From Siphonodentalium dalli (taxonomy: Eukaryota > Mollusca > Scaphopoda > Gadilida > Siphonodentaliidae): a stretch of 64,000 nucleotides of DNA. A program made the position numbers and the translations under genes. This document shows positions 9,836 through 22,012 of this stretch, piece by piece. Positions within the stretch are counted from its first letter, which is position 1. Each line of letters starts with the position of its first letter. Under the pieces are notes generated by a model. It was not told the origin of the DNA. It was given only the letters and a program-made list of their open reading frames with translations, and did no database searches. The stretch lies in assembly GCA_032622095.1 (NCBI GenBank), contig CP136069.1:40836194-40900193 (forward strand). Reading direction: 5' to 3'.

Positions 9836-11205
9836 ACCAACAGAAACATTTCCCCAATATTTCCTGATATTTCAAAATTTGTCAGCAATTTCTTTTGGAA
9901 ATTTCGTACAAGCCGTTATTGTGACACAATATTTAAGAACCGTGGAAATATTAATCTCATTTATTATAATTTTATGGCGTGAAAATATGTAACATTTCTG
10001 TTTCCGGGTACTAAGAACGTCTGTAAGATAGAACGATTTCAAAATAGTATAGTGTCTACATGTATATCCATGTTATGATATCTGAATATCATGAAAGTAC
10101 ACTTAATATTTCATGATTCAAAACATTTCATAATTAATTTCTTATAAAAAGACAGCATTTGAGAATTTTCATATCATGCTTGCTTATTAAAAAAAACTTT
10201 AGTCGGAGATGAATTTTAGGTCATAGGCCCATAGCCAAATCCCCAGCTGACCAAGTACCTCTAATATTGTGGCATATTTCAGTTAATTGCTCCCTGTTGA
10301 GCGGACTAGCATGCATACCCCCATTTGTTTTCATTGGGCTGAAATATTGGTGGCTGCTTTATTCTTCATTGTAATGTGTGGGGGATTGGGGGTACGATGT
10401 TATATCATGCAATTAAAAAACTAACTCAACTTCGTGACACACATGAAGCTTCCTCTCATAGAGCCAAGACAATAAGCTATTTGGTTATTGGATTGCTGTG
10501 TTAAGTTACTCAATTATTTTAACAGTTCTTGGTACCCAAATGGACAAAAAAACGAAAAAACATTTTCAACCTCTCAAATGTATTATCCATTGTTTGTGTT
10601 TTCCCTTAATTACTGTTCAGAATAAAGATTATGATATGTGAAATTCAAGATTTTTCGTCGGATAGATTCAGAGAAATTCTTTTTTGAAAATTTTTCGCCT
10701 GGATATAAACTGTAACAGAATTGCGTTTAAGATTGTGTTGAGATCCTAAACAGTGTGGGCGAGTGTGGTTTACAACTTCCATATATGTTAATTCCTAGTT
10801 CAAATTGGAATTGCCCAACGCATGTTATCACTAATGTAAACACGTAACTATTCCCACATGTAACCAGCGTGGTGCCATATAACATGTCTATTTGCATGAA
10901 AAAAAAACCTGATTACCGATTCGTAGTAAGTATATGCATGTATCCGCACGCCAACTATCACAATATACCGTATTCTTGTTGATAGCGATACTTTTCATCG
11001 TGTTATACTCCGAAATTAATTTTATCACATAATTTGGCCATAAAAGCAGTTTCATAATTATCGGTAATAGACACGTTTAATATCAGCGCGTGCGATGACG
11101 TCACGGCGTTCTTCAGATAACTTGCGATCGCTGTAGTTTATGATTGTTGTTTTCGATGAATATTTCGCGTTGCTTCGGGTTTATTTGATCATGTGATAAA
11201 AGGTA

Positions 11206-11344
11206 TCTCACACTCGTCCTATTTTATACGTAATTTATCAACCTCGTCCTCTAAATTCTATTTGAGCCTCGGTAAACCTCGGCTCAAATCGAATTTAGTG
11301 AACTCGGTTGATAAATTCCGTATAAAATAGGAACTCATGTGAGA
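11206..11344. repeat. Imperfect 139-bp palindrome (MITE-like)
   Basis: TCTCACACTCGTCCTATTTT pairs with AAAATAGGAACTCATGTGAGA, and the interior pairs around AACCTCGGCTCAAAT. A related half-copy (GTGCACTCGGTTAATAAATG..) lies at about 16385-16450, so this is a dispersed family. Confidence 0.8.
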
Positions 11345-11499
11345 TCCTCTATATCTGTAATTTATTATTTCCACTGATAGTACAGCGAGTCGCGACCTTG
11401 TTAACGGCGTCCGCGCATGTCTGTACTATTTTGGAAGAAGTCAGTGGGCAGTCAAATATATATTTGAGGTGGCGAAAATTAACATATTTCAAAAATTTA

Positions 11500-11600
11500 A
11501 ATATGTTAACCCTGAGCTTTGATGGGTGGGTTGCTCGACTCAAATCAAATAATTTTTACCCCGAAGCCGAAGGAATAGTAATATAGGGCGTTAGATCGGA
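11500..11600 (+). repeat. Dispersed repeat CTGAGCTTTGATGG, copy 1
   Basis: The stretch with CTGAGCTTTGATGGG..CTCGACTC..AATCAAAT..GAAGC..GAAATAGTAAT recurs at about 59855-59955 in the same orientation with moderate divergence. Confidence 0.7.
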
Positions 11601-11717
11601 TTATGCATCTTTAATAAATACATTGACGTCGTGGATGTTTTATCATCAAGATATTGAATAGACCGCTAGAGTTCTCTGGTAGACCATTAATCGCCTCGCG
11701 AATTGTCATCGTACATA

Positions 11718-11852
11718 CATGTTATCGCTGCAGTGAATTGATCTTGGCGAAGTATCAAGACTCGTTGAAGAGGTCAGTTTGATCCAGCCATCTGACCGCT
11801 TCAACGAGACGTGATGCGAAGCCCAGATAAATTTACTGCAGCGATAACAGGT
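11718..11852. repeat. Imperfect hairpin, ~60-bp arms
   Basis: ACATGTTATCGCTGCAG (11718) pairs with CTGCAGCGATAACAGGT (ending 11852). The inner part pairs through CTCGTTGAAG..GGTCAG and CTGACCG.CTTCAACGAG. It is probably a MITE; a transcribed hairpin cannot be excluded. Confidence 0.75.
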
Positions 11853-12280
11853 TTATTATATGACATGCTTTTTATTTAAAAAGCACGATTCATTATAACA
11901 TGAAACCACACGTAGGCCACTAGTAACAAGAATAAAGGAACTATTTTTGTATAATAAATCGTCCGGCTTTTACGGACATGCGCAGTATGCGATATATATG
12001 TAGAGACGGGTGGTATGACCTCGAATCAAACTGTAGCTGATTCGATGGCCGGGAAATGATGGCTTTACTATAGCGGTATTTGGGGAAAGAAAAACGATAG
12101 TCATATAATAAAGTGAATTACTATCCTTCAACGACCAGATAATTACCAACCCCATGGTAGTTTTTTTTTCGATAACAGTGAGTCAATCTTAGCAATAACA
12201 AAAATAAAAATTTAACCAGAATTGAAAAATGATTACCTATATAATTTGTATACTTGATTTTGGGTGTATGGCTGACTTAC

Positions 12281-12702
12281 AAAAGATCATGGTTGTCTGG
12301 AAAGATTCCTATGTCCACATTCTCTATGACAAGTCCTGTGTCGCTGTACCAAACGTAGCACCACAAGCTTACATTCGACTGTTGCGTGGATATCACTCCG
12401 ATAAAGCGCACGACTCTCTGGTCCGCGATTTTATACAGAAATGCGGAATACACGAACATCTCCTTGTGTGATTGTGAAACCCGGCACCAGTTTCCCGTAG
12501 CGCCTGGAAATTTTGGAAATATATCCATTTTCACGCAGTCATCCCAGTTTTTTTCTCGAATATAACTTCTTTCTCGATTGGAACTCCACTCCAAAACATA
12601 GTTCATGCAAAACACAACAAACATTGCGAAAATACATAACATGCTGAGTAAGCGTATGCAGCTTTGCTCTCTCCATCGGCACCTCAAACGATCAGGAAAC
12701 AT
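12281..12702 (-). CDS. Glycosyltransferase family 92 protein, exon 1 (signal anchor and stem)
   Basis: This exon encodes residues 1-140 plus two bases of a Leu codon completed by exon 2 (7728-8670). A short basic tail (MFPDRLRCRWREQ) precedes a single hydrophobic segment at about residues 18-37, the layout of a type II Golgi membrane enzyme. The stem is followed by the start of the GT92 domain: VYSAF.., VVRFIGV and LWCYVWY. The ATG at 12702 is the first in frame; an in-frame TGA lies upstream. The donor GTAAGT follows the exon directly, and its phase fits exon 2 exactly. Together the exons give 454 residues, a normal length for the family. Confidence 0.88.
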
Positions 12703-13000
12703 GATCACCACTTGATTGTGCAGTCGTTGGAATCAGGGTACATGCACGCAACACAAGAACCTAAAAACTACATGTATAAATTCGAACTTTGCTGGATTCG
12801 TGTTAACTCATGACTTGTATAGATCTATACGTGTGTATTGTCCCGCCTGGCTTGCGCTGTTGCACGCGTTGTTTGGGTTTGAAAGGCGGCCGCAGAAACT
12901 ATAGTCAATGACGCATTGGGGTAGTATAAAAACGCCATATATAGGATTCATTTGAAAAGCATTTATGTGATAAAATCGATAATGTTGGTAAAATGTTTAC
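12703..13000. other. Upstream flank of the GT92 gene
   Basis: This is where the promoter should lie, but I cannot identify a convincing TATA box or initiator. The sequence contains a short GC-richer stretch (GGCGGCCGC near 12885). Confidence 0.4.
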
Positions 13001-13320
13001 GTTAATTCAGTCCCAGAATACTCGGTTGCACTTCCCAGACAGGGACGTAGCGACAATTGTGAGGGTGTCCCCCCCCCCAACTTAGGTCAAAATGTCCAAT
13101 AGTTCGAAATTTCATGCATGGCACAACTTTATTTGGAAAACTTACACAGCATATATATAGGTTGAAACTTTTCTCATATTTATTTGATTTTCCAACCACG
13201 AATTTGTGGAGAAATCTGGGGAAAATTCCAGGAAACATGGTCGGGGTGGGTATATGGGTCTGAGCGCCAATCTCAGAGTGTTCTAATGCCAAGTACATTT
13301 CTTTTAAAGTCAAATTTTAC
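13001..13320 (+). repeat. Dispersed repeat CAGGGACGTAGC, copy 1
   Basis: CCCAGACAGGGACGTAGC followed by a C-run and CCCAACTTAGGTCAAA recurs at 42185-42480 and 60040-60300. The first part (TTTACGTTAATTCAGTCCCAGAATACT.GGTTGCAC) also matches the 60-kb copy. Confidence 0.8.
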
Positions 13321-14881
13321 AGTCACATTATCACCACTAAGATGATTATAAATTTTCAGGCTTATAGACTGGATCGAAATAGAACTTTAATCAAGAGAAA
13401 GGGTCATAGTTTCAATGTTTACCCAATATTTGTTCTGTTATAACAATATCATGAGAGCTTCTGACGAAGAAGAAATGCCTTGGAAAAAAAGGTAATTCCA
13501 TCATTTTTTCGGTAGAGGATAGCTGCTGTCCGTGATTAGGTGTTATGACGTCACAGGAAGTTTGATCTGGATTTTGTCAGTACGTCGAACTTCCTTCTTA
13601 CAGTCCAAACTCCCACCGGCTTTTCCGCTGTTTGCGCGTGGTTCAAGTGGGCGATTTCTTTTCGATGAAGAAACAGAGTTTATGCTGTTTATTTCAATGA
13701 ATTTACTGCTGGTAGTTATTACAACGAAGTTGTATCAACACATTCGAGGAATCAGTCCAACCTGTTTATTTTGTTTGTTTACTTTCTGTATCAGCATTCA
13801 GCGTGTATGGTGACGGTCTGAAACTGACAGCACACGTTTATTACTAATTCAAAATGAACTGAATATATAATACAAATATATAATAACGATAGTATTAAAT
13901 TAATATTAACAGGTCTTGCAAATGTGAGAAAAGGTGTCCTTGATGGGGTATCTTTTTGTTTTACAAGTGATTTAGTTAACTTTTTTCGCAGAAAATAGTC
14001 TTCTTCTCATATTGTGCAACTTCAAGTCCTGGGAGAGGCCACTTAGTCTTTGTCACAAAACAAGTGACGATTTTGATTTGGTTGAAAGTTACCCAATAAT
14101 AGGGTGACCTAATTTGATCATTGATGAGTAAATAAGCGCTAGAACTAAGTTCTAGTTTATTATCGAAAAACAGCCGTTTCGAGAGTAGATTATACAGCTG
14201 AATTCAACTATATGTGTAGGTTAGCCATTGCATGGTCTGATTGAGTCCATTTTGGATTAGTTTATCACAAGAACCAGGAATTAGATTCCAGACTGCTCCC
14301 CCACTCCCTCTCGATGAAAATACACAGGTCTGCAGTATGGGACCTAAATCCAAGTCCATCATTCTTTTGAAATTATCAATAATTATTCTTCACAGCTGGC
14401 ACTGTATCTGTAATATCTATACGTCCAATCCAATGTTACCAGATTACTGGTATTATTTTCTTATAACTAAACTAAGATTTCCCATCAGTATTTTCCAACA
14501 ACGTTAATAGTCAATATCAATTATCAGCATTGTTGTCATTTTGAATTTGATTTGGCTAAAGACCAATAAAATAAAGTCTCAGATGATATTTAAGCTTAAA
14601 ACATAGCTTAGCTAACTATTATTTGAGTGTGACTGTTATCGCAAAACCTATTCACTTTCACCTGACACAGACCTCTTCACTCACTGATTCGAGTCAGTCA
14701 GACTTCCTTCAGAGAGGTTCAGACAACTTTGCCATGAATTGATTTGTCTTTCTTAAATATTCAGAACCAATAGATGTTGCATCATGATTCATGAATTGAA
14801 TTGATTGTATGAGTAAAACCTGGTTGAAATGATACTTGTGACGGGTCATACTCGTCTTCGAGCTACTGATAGTGATACTGA
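13321..14881. other. Intergenic AT-rich DNA with a small dispersed repeat
   Basis: Around 13505-13565 the phrase GCTGTCCGTGATTAGG..GGAAGTT is matched inverted at about 19225-19290. A TGACGTCA palindrome lies near 13549. Nothing else is recognised. Confidence 0.5.
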
Positions 14882-15028
14882 ACAAACCATTAAATTAATA
14901 CATAAATAACACCATGCGTACATCACTGTCATCAGTCATCATTCGTACAGTATATCACTATTGGTGACTGATGGTGATACCATGTATGTATGCCTTTGTA
15001 TGGTGTTATTTACTAATTAATGGTTTGT
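14882..15028. repeat. Hairpin with ~60-bp arms
   Basis: ACAAACCATTAAATTAATAC.. (14882) and ..ACTAATTAATGGTTTGT (ending 15028) are inverted, with further pairing of ATAACACCAT with the opposite arm. It is a MITE-like foldback. Confidence 0.8.
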
Positions 15029-17330
15029 ATTATGCAGGGGTAAAATATGCTCGAAACTCCCATGGCACCATTCCATACCAGATTATAGTCATATACACAT
15101 TCAAATAAGTTCCATAAATAATTTAAAGTGATGTTGCAATTAACCTCATATTAGTCTACAGGGCTTAAAATTTGTATAAGAATCGGAATTGATTCTCTCA
15201 AATGATTCTTGGAAAAGTGAAACATGACAATCAAGTTTTATTCTAGCATACACACACATCTCTGCTTTGCTATATAAAGACAGCATATCCTAGCTATTCG
15301 GCCAGCGTGTTTTTTTCAATTGACCAACATTAAATCTTTCAAAAAGCTATACACTGCAATAGTTATTGTACATTCCTGTCACATTCACATCAACTCATTT
15401 AACTGAAGATAAAGGGAGAGGGTAAACTTTTTTAAGAATTGAAAGTAAGATATTACTATTGAGAAATTGACTCAAGTGCATTGAACTTTTAAAACTTTTC
15501 CAGGAGATTCCCTTCAAATCGTCTCTAACATGGAAGGAGTGATACACTATACCCCCTCACAACCAACTTATGGCATATTCAAGATCTGATTTTGATTCGT
15601 GTACCCTCAAACTTGTGAATCACCTTTAATTATCTCAAAAATGGATGGATTTTAAGGCTTGGACTATTAGTGACTCTTGTTAGTGAAATCAGATACATTC
15701 ATGAATCAGGTATATGTACAAATGTAGCATTGTAGCTAGCCAAGCTTTTTTAGTGGTTCACAAATGCACATCGCCCATGTGGATGGCTTATGACGTTCAA
15801 TTCATTGTGCACTTTTATTATACTAAGTATATAAGCTTTTAACTTCGGCCCCTATATTCGTTCATGGGTATTCGGAGCTGTAGGGGCATTCATTAATTTA
15901 ATGTAGGAAGACAACCACCTCCCTTGTAATATATATACCACATTTAATTGATTGTTTTCAACATTTATTGGTATACTGGTTATATATTTTGAATAAAATC
16001 TATCATTAATTGGCACCGACATTCAAACTTCATTGTGCATTTACAATGTTATGCCTCTTCTAAGTCTTCTTGGCTTAGATATTGGATTACCTCGAGGCTC
16101 TATACTACAAAACTTGTGCATTATAGCCGGTTTGAGGCATGTACATTCAATGTACTGTATTCATCACCAGAAGTGGCTCCCTACCATATAGTCGAAATAT
16201 GCAGTTATCCATGTCTAAACAAGAAAACAACTCAGTCAACATACAAAGATACATTTAAATTGGAACTATATTTTTTCTTGAATGTGTCTTTACTCCCTCC
16301 TTGGTTGTGATAAGGAAATCAATATTAATTTGTTTTAACCCCAGCCGTTTCGAGATTGTATTTACTTGCTAAAATGTGATTATGTGATAATTTAGTGCAC
16401 TCGGTTAATAAATGTTGTATAGAATTGCACTCATTATATATCCTCTATATATAATGCTATAATCAATTGTGACATATTTTTTATACTATTTTTAGAACAG
16501 ACCTTCACTAAACTTCCAGGTGTTCTTAGAGTTCTCCCACTTGCTATGCTCCGACAAATGTTCTTCACTGTCTGCATACACCTTAAACTGTTGTATATAT
16601 CATATTTTTGTTATGAGAGGCTAAAATTTACATTTTCAGGAAGTCACTCATTTATAGAGAAACCAGGCGTTGCTTTAATTTTTGCAGGGAAGTGGTGACT
16701 ATGACCGACATGGCCATCGGTAGGAAATTTCCTTCCAAAGAGCTGTCCGAAATTTCAAGGTGACCCCCCCCCCCCCCCCAGCCCCCCAACAGAGACCATT
16801 TGTGCTACATGTATTGTACATCACTGATTTCTGCGATCACAAGAGAGTAGGCTTCTTGTGCACAGATGTCTTGTGAAGAAAACAAGTAAAAAATAAAAAT
16901 ACAAAGAAATGCATTTGTAAATGCTAGCATTATATCAATAGAATAGCGATGTATTAATTTTGTTAAAGTGACACCATCGTTTTTTATTTTATTTTTCTAT
17001 TTTACTTGTTTTCTTTCTGTGACATACATGTACAATTAGTTGAAGATTGTAGTATTACCTTTATTTTGAAATAATATAAAATGGATATAAAATAGCCAAT
17101 AGGGTGCTGGACATTTTGTTTCATGGAAGTTTCACATTGAGATGTTTCGCACTAGGGTTCTGGACATTTTGTATATATGCTGCTATTACTTAGGTTGTCG
17201 TCAAGCTGTCCATGTTGGTGTCAAGCAATGAAGCATGAACTTTATTGATTTTACTTTAAAGCCAAACACATTATGACTCCGCCCATACTATGAGATCATT
17301 CACATTCGAGGGAAGTAAGGATGTGTTAGG
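15029..17330. other. AT-rich intergenic DNA, nothing recognised
   Basis: No coding family or clear element boundary is seen. A 16-base C-run lies near 16763, and a half-copy of the 11206 palindrome family near 16385-16450. Confidence 0.5.
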
Positions 17331-17332
17331 TA

Positions 17333-17388
17333 TTTGCGCTTAAGCGCAAATAATTTGATAGACACATATTTGCGCTTAAGTGCAAATA
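17333..17388. repeat. Two 20-bp palindromes ATTTGCGCTTAAGYGCAAAT
   Basis: A perfect palindrome near 17333-17352 is followed about 36 bp later by a second copy with one mismatch. They could be a paired protein-binding site or a small repeat. Confidence 0.8.
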
Positions 17389-17689
17389 AATGTGAAAAGG
17401 GCCTCCCATATATAAGCCTACTGTTTTTTTTTAAACGATAAATCATAAATATGTTCTCTTTCATTAAGTTAAGGTATCAGAACAGTTTTTCACATGGTAC
17501 GCATGACCAATCAACATTTGTGGGAAACATATATAGTGTCTAGTGTGAAATTACATATGGTGCGAAACAACCAAACATGTGATGCGAAGGGTATGAAACG
17601 ACCATTGTTGAGCCATCTAACTGATTTTGGAGAATAAATACCAGCAACAAGTAAAATTAATAAACAGTTTTCTACCATATATTTTGAGA

Positions 17690-18245
17690 CAGCCGTATAT
17701 ATGTATATATGTATATATGTTTGTGTATATCCTTTATAGGCTTGAAAACGGCTCGACCGATTGAGCCCAAACTTGCTATCAAAGGGTAAAAGTCACGGGA
17801 AGTGTCATCGCACCGCTTCTGAGAACGTCCGAGCACTCCTTCATCCTTCGCCCTGCCACCGTCGTTGGAATTGATGGGTTAATTATTAAAGAGCGTTCGT
17901 ATCTGCGGTGTCGTTGTTAAAGAGCGTTTATATACACGAGTATAAATACGGCTCAATCGACCGTCTCGGAAACTGGGGATATCGAGACGAAATTTCATAC
18001 TTAAGGCTTCCGAGGGACGGGAGAGATTTTCGTCGGGTCAGTTTGTCCGCCTGAGGTAACCTTGACCTTGAAACGGGTACCCACAAATTACCTTGGGCGA
18101 TATCACGTCGTCAGCGGTGACATCGACGTGAAATGTGTTATGTATGGTCAACTCGGGACGGGAAATATTTTTGTCGGGTTAGGCTGTCGGCGTGCCTGTA
18201 CGGGGTTACCTTGAAAAACAAAAATCTGCTAGTTTATTAATATAT
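17690..18245 (+). repeat. Dispersed interspersed element with ~135-bp sub-repeats
   Basis: It starts with a TATATGTATATATG tract and AAAACGGCTCGACCGATTGA. It contains two related GGGACGGGARATWTTYGTCGGG segments (about 18013 and 18158) and ends at CTGCTAGTTTATTAATATATT. The layout resembles non-autonomous Helitron/HINE-like elements of invertebrates. There is no coding sequence. The class is tentative. Confidence 0.5.
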
Positions 18246-20215
18246 TAAATAATAATCAAAATTAAAGAGCTCAGAAATATCCCCTTGCTAGCCGGATATC
18301 GCCAACTGATTTTGACTTGTGAACTGCTTGTTTCATTCGCTTACTTCACGCCACTAGTCCAGTGCATTTATGAGAAAAAATTCCAAGCCCCGAACTAATT
18401 GCAACATAATTTGTTTTTGGTGAAAGAAGTACCGGTACATAAACCCTCCATAAACAACAAACTAAAAATCAGAAAAAAAAGGAAATAGGCCTATATATAG
18501 CTATAGGTGAATTTCGTGATAAAAATTTGGGAAAATTTGGTGAAATCATCAATTATGGATTTTCATGGATGTATATAACAAAATAAAATTCATATGTCAT
18601 ACAAATATCATGCCTATTTTGTCCAAACTCAATTTGCTGAATCCAGAACTGAAAACCGTTCCCAGATTCGTTAAGTATTTTTCGAATTGTATGCCTTCAA
18701 AAATGCGTTTACCTGATAATGCAGTGATGTCGGGACCTCAATTTTGCAGAATGATTCAATGAGCCAAATACCATATTTTATGGTTAATTATTTAAAAGAC
18801 TACAGCAAACTGGAGGGCTTTTTTCAGTGTTTTAGTAATTACCACATTAGATGAAACAAAAACAAAATATTAATATTCGCATCTATGATTAAGAAGAAGA
18901 TTATATTCTCAAACAAAATCTGTATTCCATTATAAAAATGGGTTATGGTATGGACTTAGCCAAATTTGCCTCTGAGTTTGACACAGAACTTGTGTGATGA
19001 AAGCGTTCAGAATCGACAATCAAATCATGATTCATATATCTCGAAACAGCGCACAGCTCCATGATATTATATGATTTTTAAGTTAAGTGCAATAATGCCG
19101 TTTTAGCGTTTCTAAATTTCCAAAATTGTCGAAAAAAGTAAATCTGTAACGCAACATAACGTAACAAAAATGTACGCAAAGTAGTCAAGTACATATATTG
19201 AGCATGACGATTTCTCGTTTCTATGGTTCTATAACTTCCGGCGAGTCATGCGCAGAAGAATCGCCTAATCACGGATAGCACCCTTTTATTGGACAAGACG
19301 TTTTGACGTTGAATGTCGCTGGGAAAACCTGATCTATTTTCAGGATGTATTGAGCCACACTAACTCCCGTGACTAGTTGTATATGAAGTCATAAAGGCTA
19401 ACAGTAAAACATAGATGACGTAGGCTGCTCAAGAACTTTGGCCGACGGGTGGTGAAGGATATATGTTTACATGAATATTTCAGATAAGAGGTGTGAGATT
19501 CAGACATAAAGGGATTAAAAAATAACATTAAGTGTGTAAAGTTAACCATTTTATAATGGAAATTACAGAATTCTGCATAAATATATACACTTAGGAATAA
19601 ATTTGGAGTGTATGCCGTTAGCAATTCATCCAAGAGCCAAAGGCGCATATTTTACTTAGGTTCATCCCATGCATATATTTAAATGTGCGAAACACCTGCA
19701 CCCAACAGCTTCGACCTGTTAAATGTGCGCGATATTCATCGTGCTCAATCTCCTAAATATTGTGCAGAATTATTGGCGGATCACCAGCAAACTGTTGACC
19801 GATACATCGCAGGCGTCGATCGCGACATGTGCTGACACGGCGAATGTCTATGAATTGTCTCGTTTATTGCTTTGAATAATTCGGCCTGTTGTGTTCGGAA
19901 CACGATCGCGGTGGCTGGCGACCAATCTGCTATTATTAGTGGTCTGGTCAGTGGGTCAACTGACGGGTTATAATATTTCGGGAATGGGAAACGATGAAAG
20001 TTATACGCTCATGGAAAGCAAGATAGACGCATGTGCAGTAAATTTGTTCACTCAGTCATCAGATGTAAAATGGAGCCTTCCATCAGAAATTGGCCACGAA
20101 CTCCTCACAAATTATTTCAAATTAAATCAACAAATAATTATCACACCCCCTGCCGAAATACGCATCTAACATTTCAACTACATATATCTGATATATTTCA
20201 TAACAAATAGTCCAG
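18246..20215. other. Intergenic DNA with weak open frames
   Basis: One frame at about 19876-20168 (+) has a hydrophobic LLLLVVWSVG segment but no ATG start, no recognised family and no clear splice sites, so I do not call it a gene. The 19225-19290 stretch matches 13505-13565 inverted. Confidence 0.45.
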
Positions 20216-20221
20216 GAGATA

Positions 20222-20240
20222 TTATGATAAGATAAGATAA
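20222..20240. repeat. GATAA pentamer microsatellite
   Basis: ATGATAAGATAAGATAAGAT is a short GATAA array in front of a TTTTAATGGTCCTTAAGAC segment. Confidence 0.8.
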
Positions 20241-20677
20241 GATACGTTTTAATGGTCCTTAAGACACACATGTGTGTAGGACAACCTACATGTATAGATA
20301 AAAAACAGGAATACGTGGTATATATATGTGATATACATGTGACAAGTGACAGATTAACACAGATTGTAAAGACATAGAAATTAGAATATCAAATTATTTG
20401 AGTTATTACTGGACATTGGAGGACATTGGTCATCTACGGAAGGATGTGTTGTACCATGTGGTACATCACCACTACCGTAGCTGACCAATGCCCAGCATGA
20501 GTATGACGTTTATATAGGGTACTAGTAGGGTTACCCGGCGTTGCCCAGGTTAATGTATGCTGTGGATATTTGTTGGGAATAGAGAATGCTCTTGCTTAAA
20601 GTGTTTTACGTTTTCTCATAAATTGTATATTCAAATAGCATCACAAAACATTATTATTACAGTCATGGAATATATAG

Positions 20678-20840
20678 ACAGAACACAACGCGCATCTTAA
20701 TCGAGAATCTTTTATCGAATGAGTTGCGGATGGCGCAACGATATATTTCGCGAGAGCGTAGCTCGAGCGAAATATAACTTTGCGCCGTCCGCAACGAGTT
20801 CGATAAAAGATTCGAGATTATGATGCAAGTTGTGTTCTGT
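20678..20840. repeat. 163-bp near-perfect foldback (MITE)
   Basis: ACAGAACACAACGCGCATCT.. pairs with ..ATGATGCAAGTTGTGTTCTGT, and the inner arms pair through ATCTTTTATCGAA.GAGTTGCGGA and ATATTTCGC. The loop is about 13 bases. There is no coding sequence. Confidence 0.88.
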
Positions 20841-20844
20841 GTTT

Positions 20845-22010
20845 ATTCTACACCGTTCAGTCAGATAAGTTCAATCCATGAATGTCACCTTCATTATTAC
20901 TATAGCTACATTTATTGTGATTTAAGTCTGACGAATAACCAGTAATTATGGGGGGATCACCGGAAGCGGATGATCGACGTAATCACTGGTAATGTACGTC
21001 ATCTTTCTTGGCGACAACGTCAACAAGAATAGTTCCGGCTTGTATTCCACTAGAGGTATACACTAATATGTATTCAATGGCTGGGATTCCGTTGAATACA
21101 TGTGACTCACGTCAATGGGTGTGGAATAAAAGTAGTGGCTCACCTTATCAATTGTCATTCTGTCATTCTGTTCCACCAATAATGAAGTATTTATTTAATT
21201 ACAACTGCGTATACATTAGACGTTATAATATGATACATGAACATCATAAACACATTAGTTCGATAAAAGATGATAATTGGGTTTTACATATTGAGATGTA
21301 TCAATCAATCTAGTGGGTTGGACTAAGATCTCGAGGACACATGGCTATCATATCTCCATGAAGATACAGATGTTTCAAAGAAATTTCCAGGTGCTCCACT
21401 GTTCATGGTGCTATATATTGGCTAAATATTCTTAGTTTAAACGAAATGTTGCTGCGCACATATATCAGCTACATGTGCCAGGCACAGAGCGAGATTTTGA
21501 GTTGTTTATGTCAGTCGATGAGTCTGTTCTAAAACCCTTGTCAGATGTCCGTATTGGTAGGATCCTGAAAAGTCTTGTGCTACTAACTGCATTTTCTTGT
21601 ATATCAGAAGAAACTATATTTGACTGCACACTGTGACCACTATTTTTGAACAAGCCTTCCATATCTTTTGACAAATTGTAACTTTTTGTGGAAACTGTAT
21701 TGAATGGAACAGACTAAATTTTGTTATTATATATATGCAATCCTCTGACGGTTCGAGGTCTCTCAGTTTGCACGAATATATGTATCTCTTCAATAGAATG
21801 ATAACTATACGTTTAATGCTTCTTCTAGTTATCTCTTTTTGCTAGCTCATTGTGTGAATGCCTTGATTGCCATTCCCATATAAATATGACTGTTAAGAAG
21901 ATATAATTGATCAAGTGACTTATGTGGGTCACCATATGTCGGGATTGTGAAATGAGAACGCCCAACTACTTAAAATGATATGGAGATGGCCTGGTGACTG
22001 TATATAACTT
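20845..22010. other. Intergenic DNA, nothing recognised
   Basis: Short chance frames only. GTATTCAATGG..CCGTTGAATAC near 21068-21105 forms a small hairpin. Confidence 0.45.
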
Positions 22011-22012
22011 AT

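Larger units (their letters stand above)
8671..12280 (-). other. GT92 intron (3.6 kb) containing mobile DNA
   Basis: The intron is bounded by GTAAGT (12275-12280, minus) and TTTTCAG (ending 8671). It contains a TTAA-flanked MITE, a dispersed repeat copy and two foldbacks listed separately. Between about 9836 and 11205 I see only AT-rich DNA. Confidence 0.85.

Noticed and set aside
19876-20168. Open frame with a hydrophobic segment resembling a signal peptide
   Set aside because: No ATG in frame, an upstream TGA, and no recognised domain or convincing splice sites.
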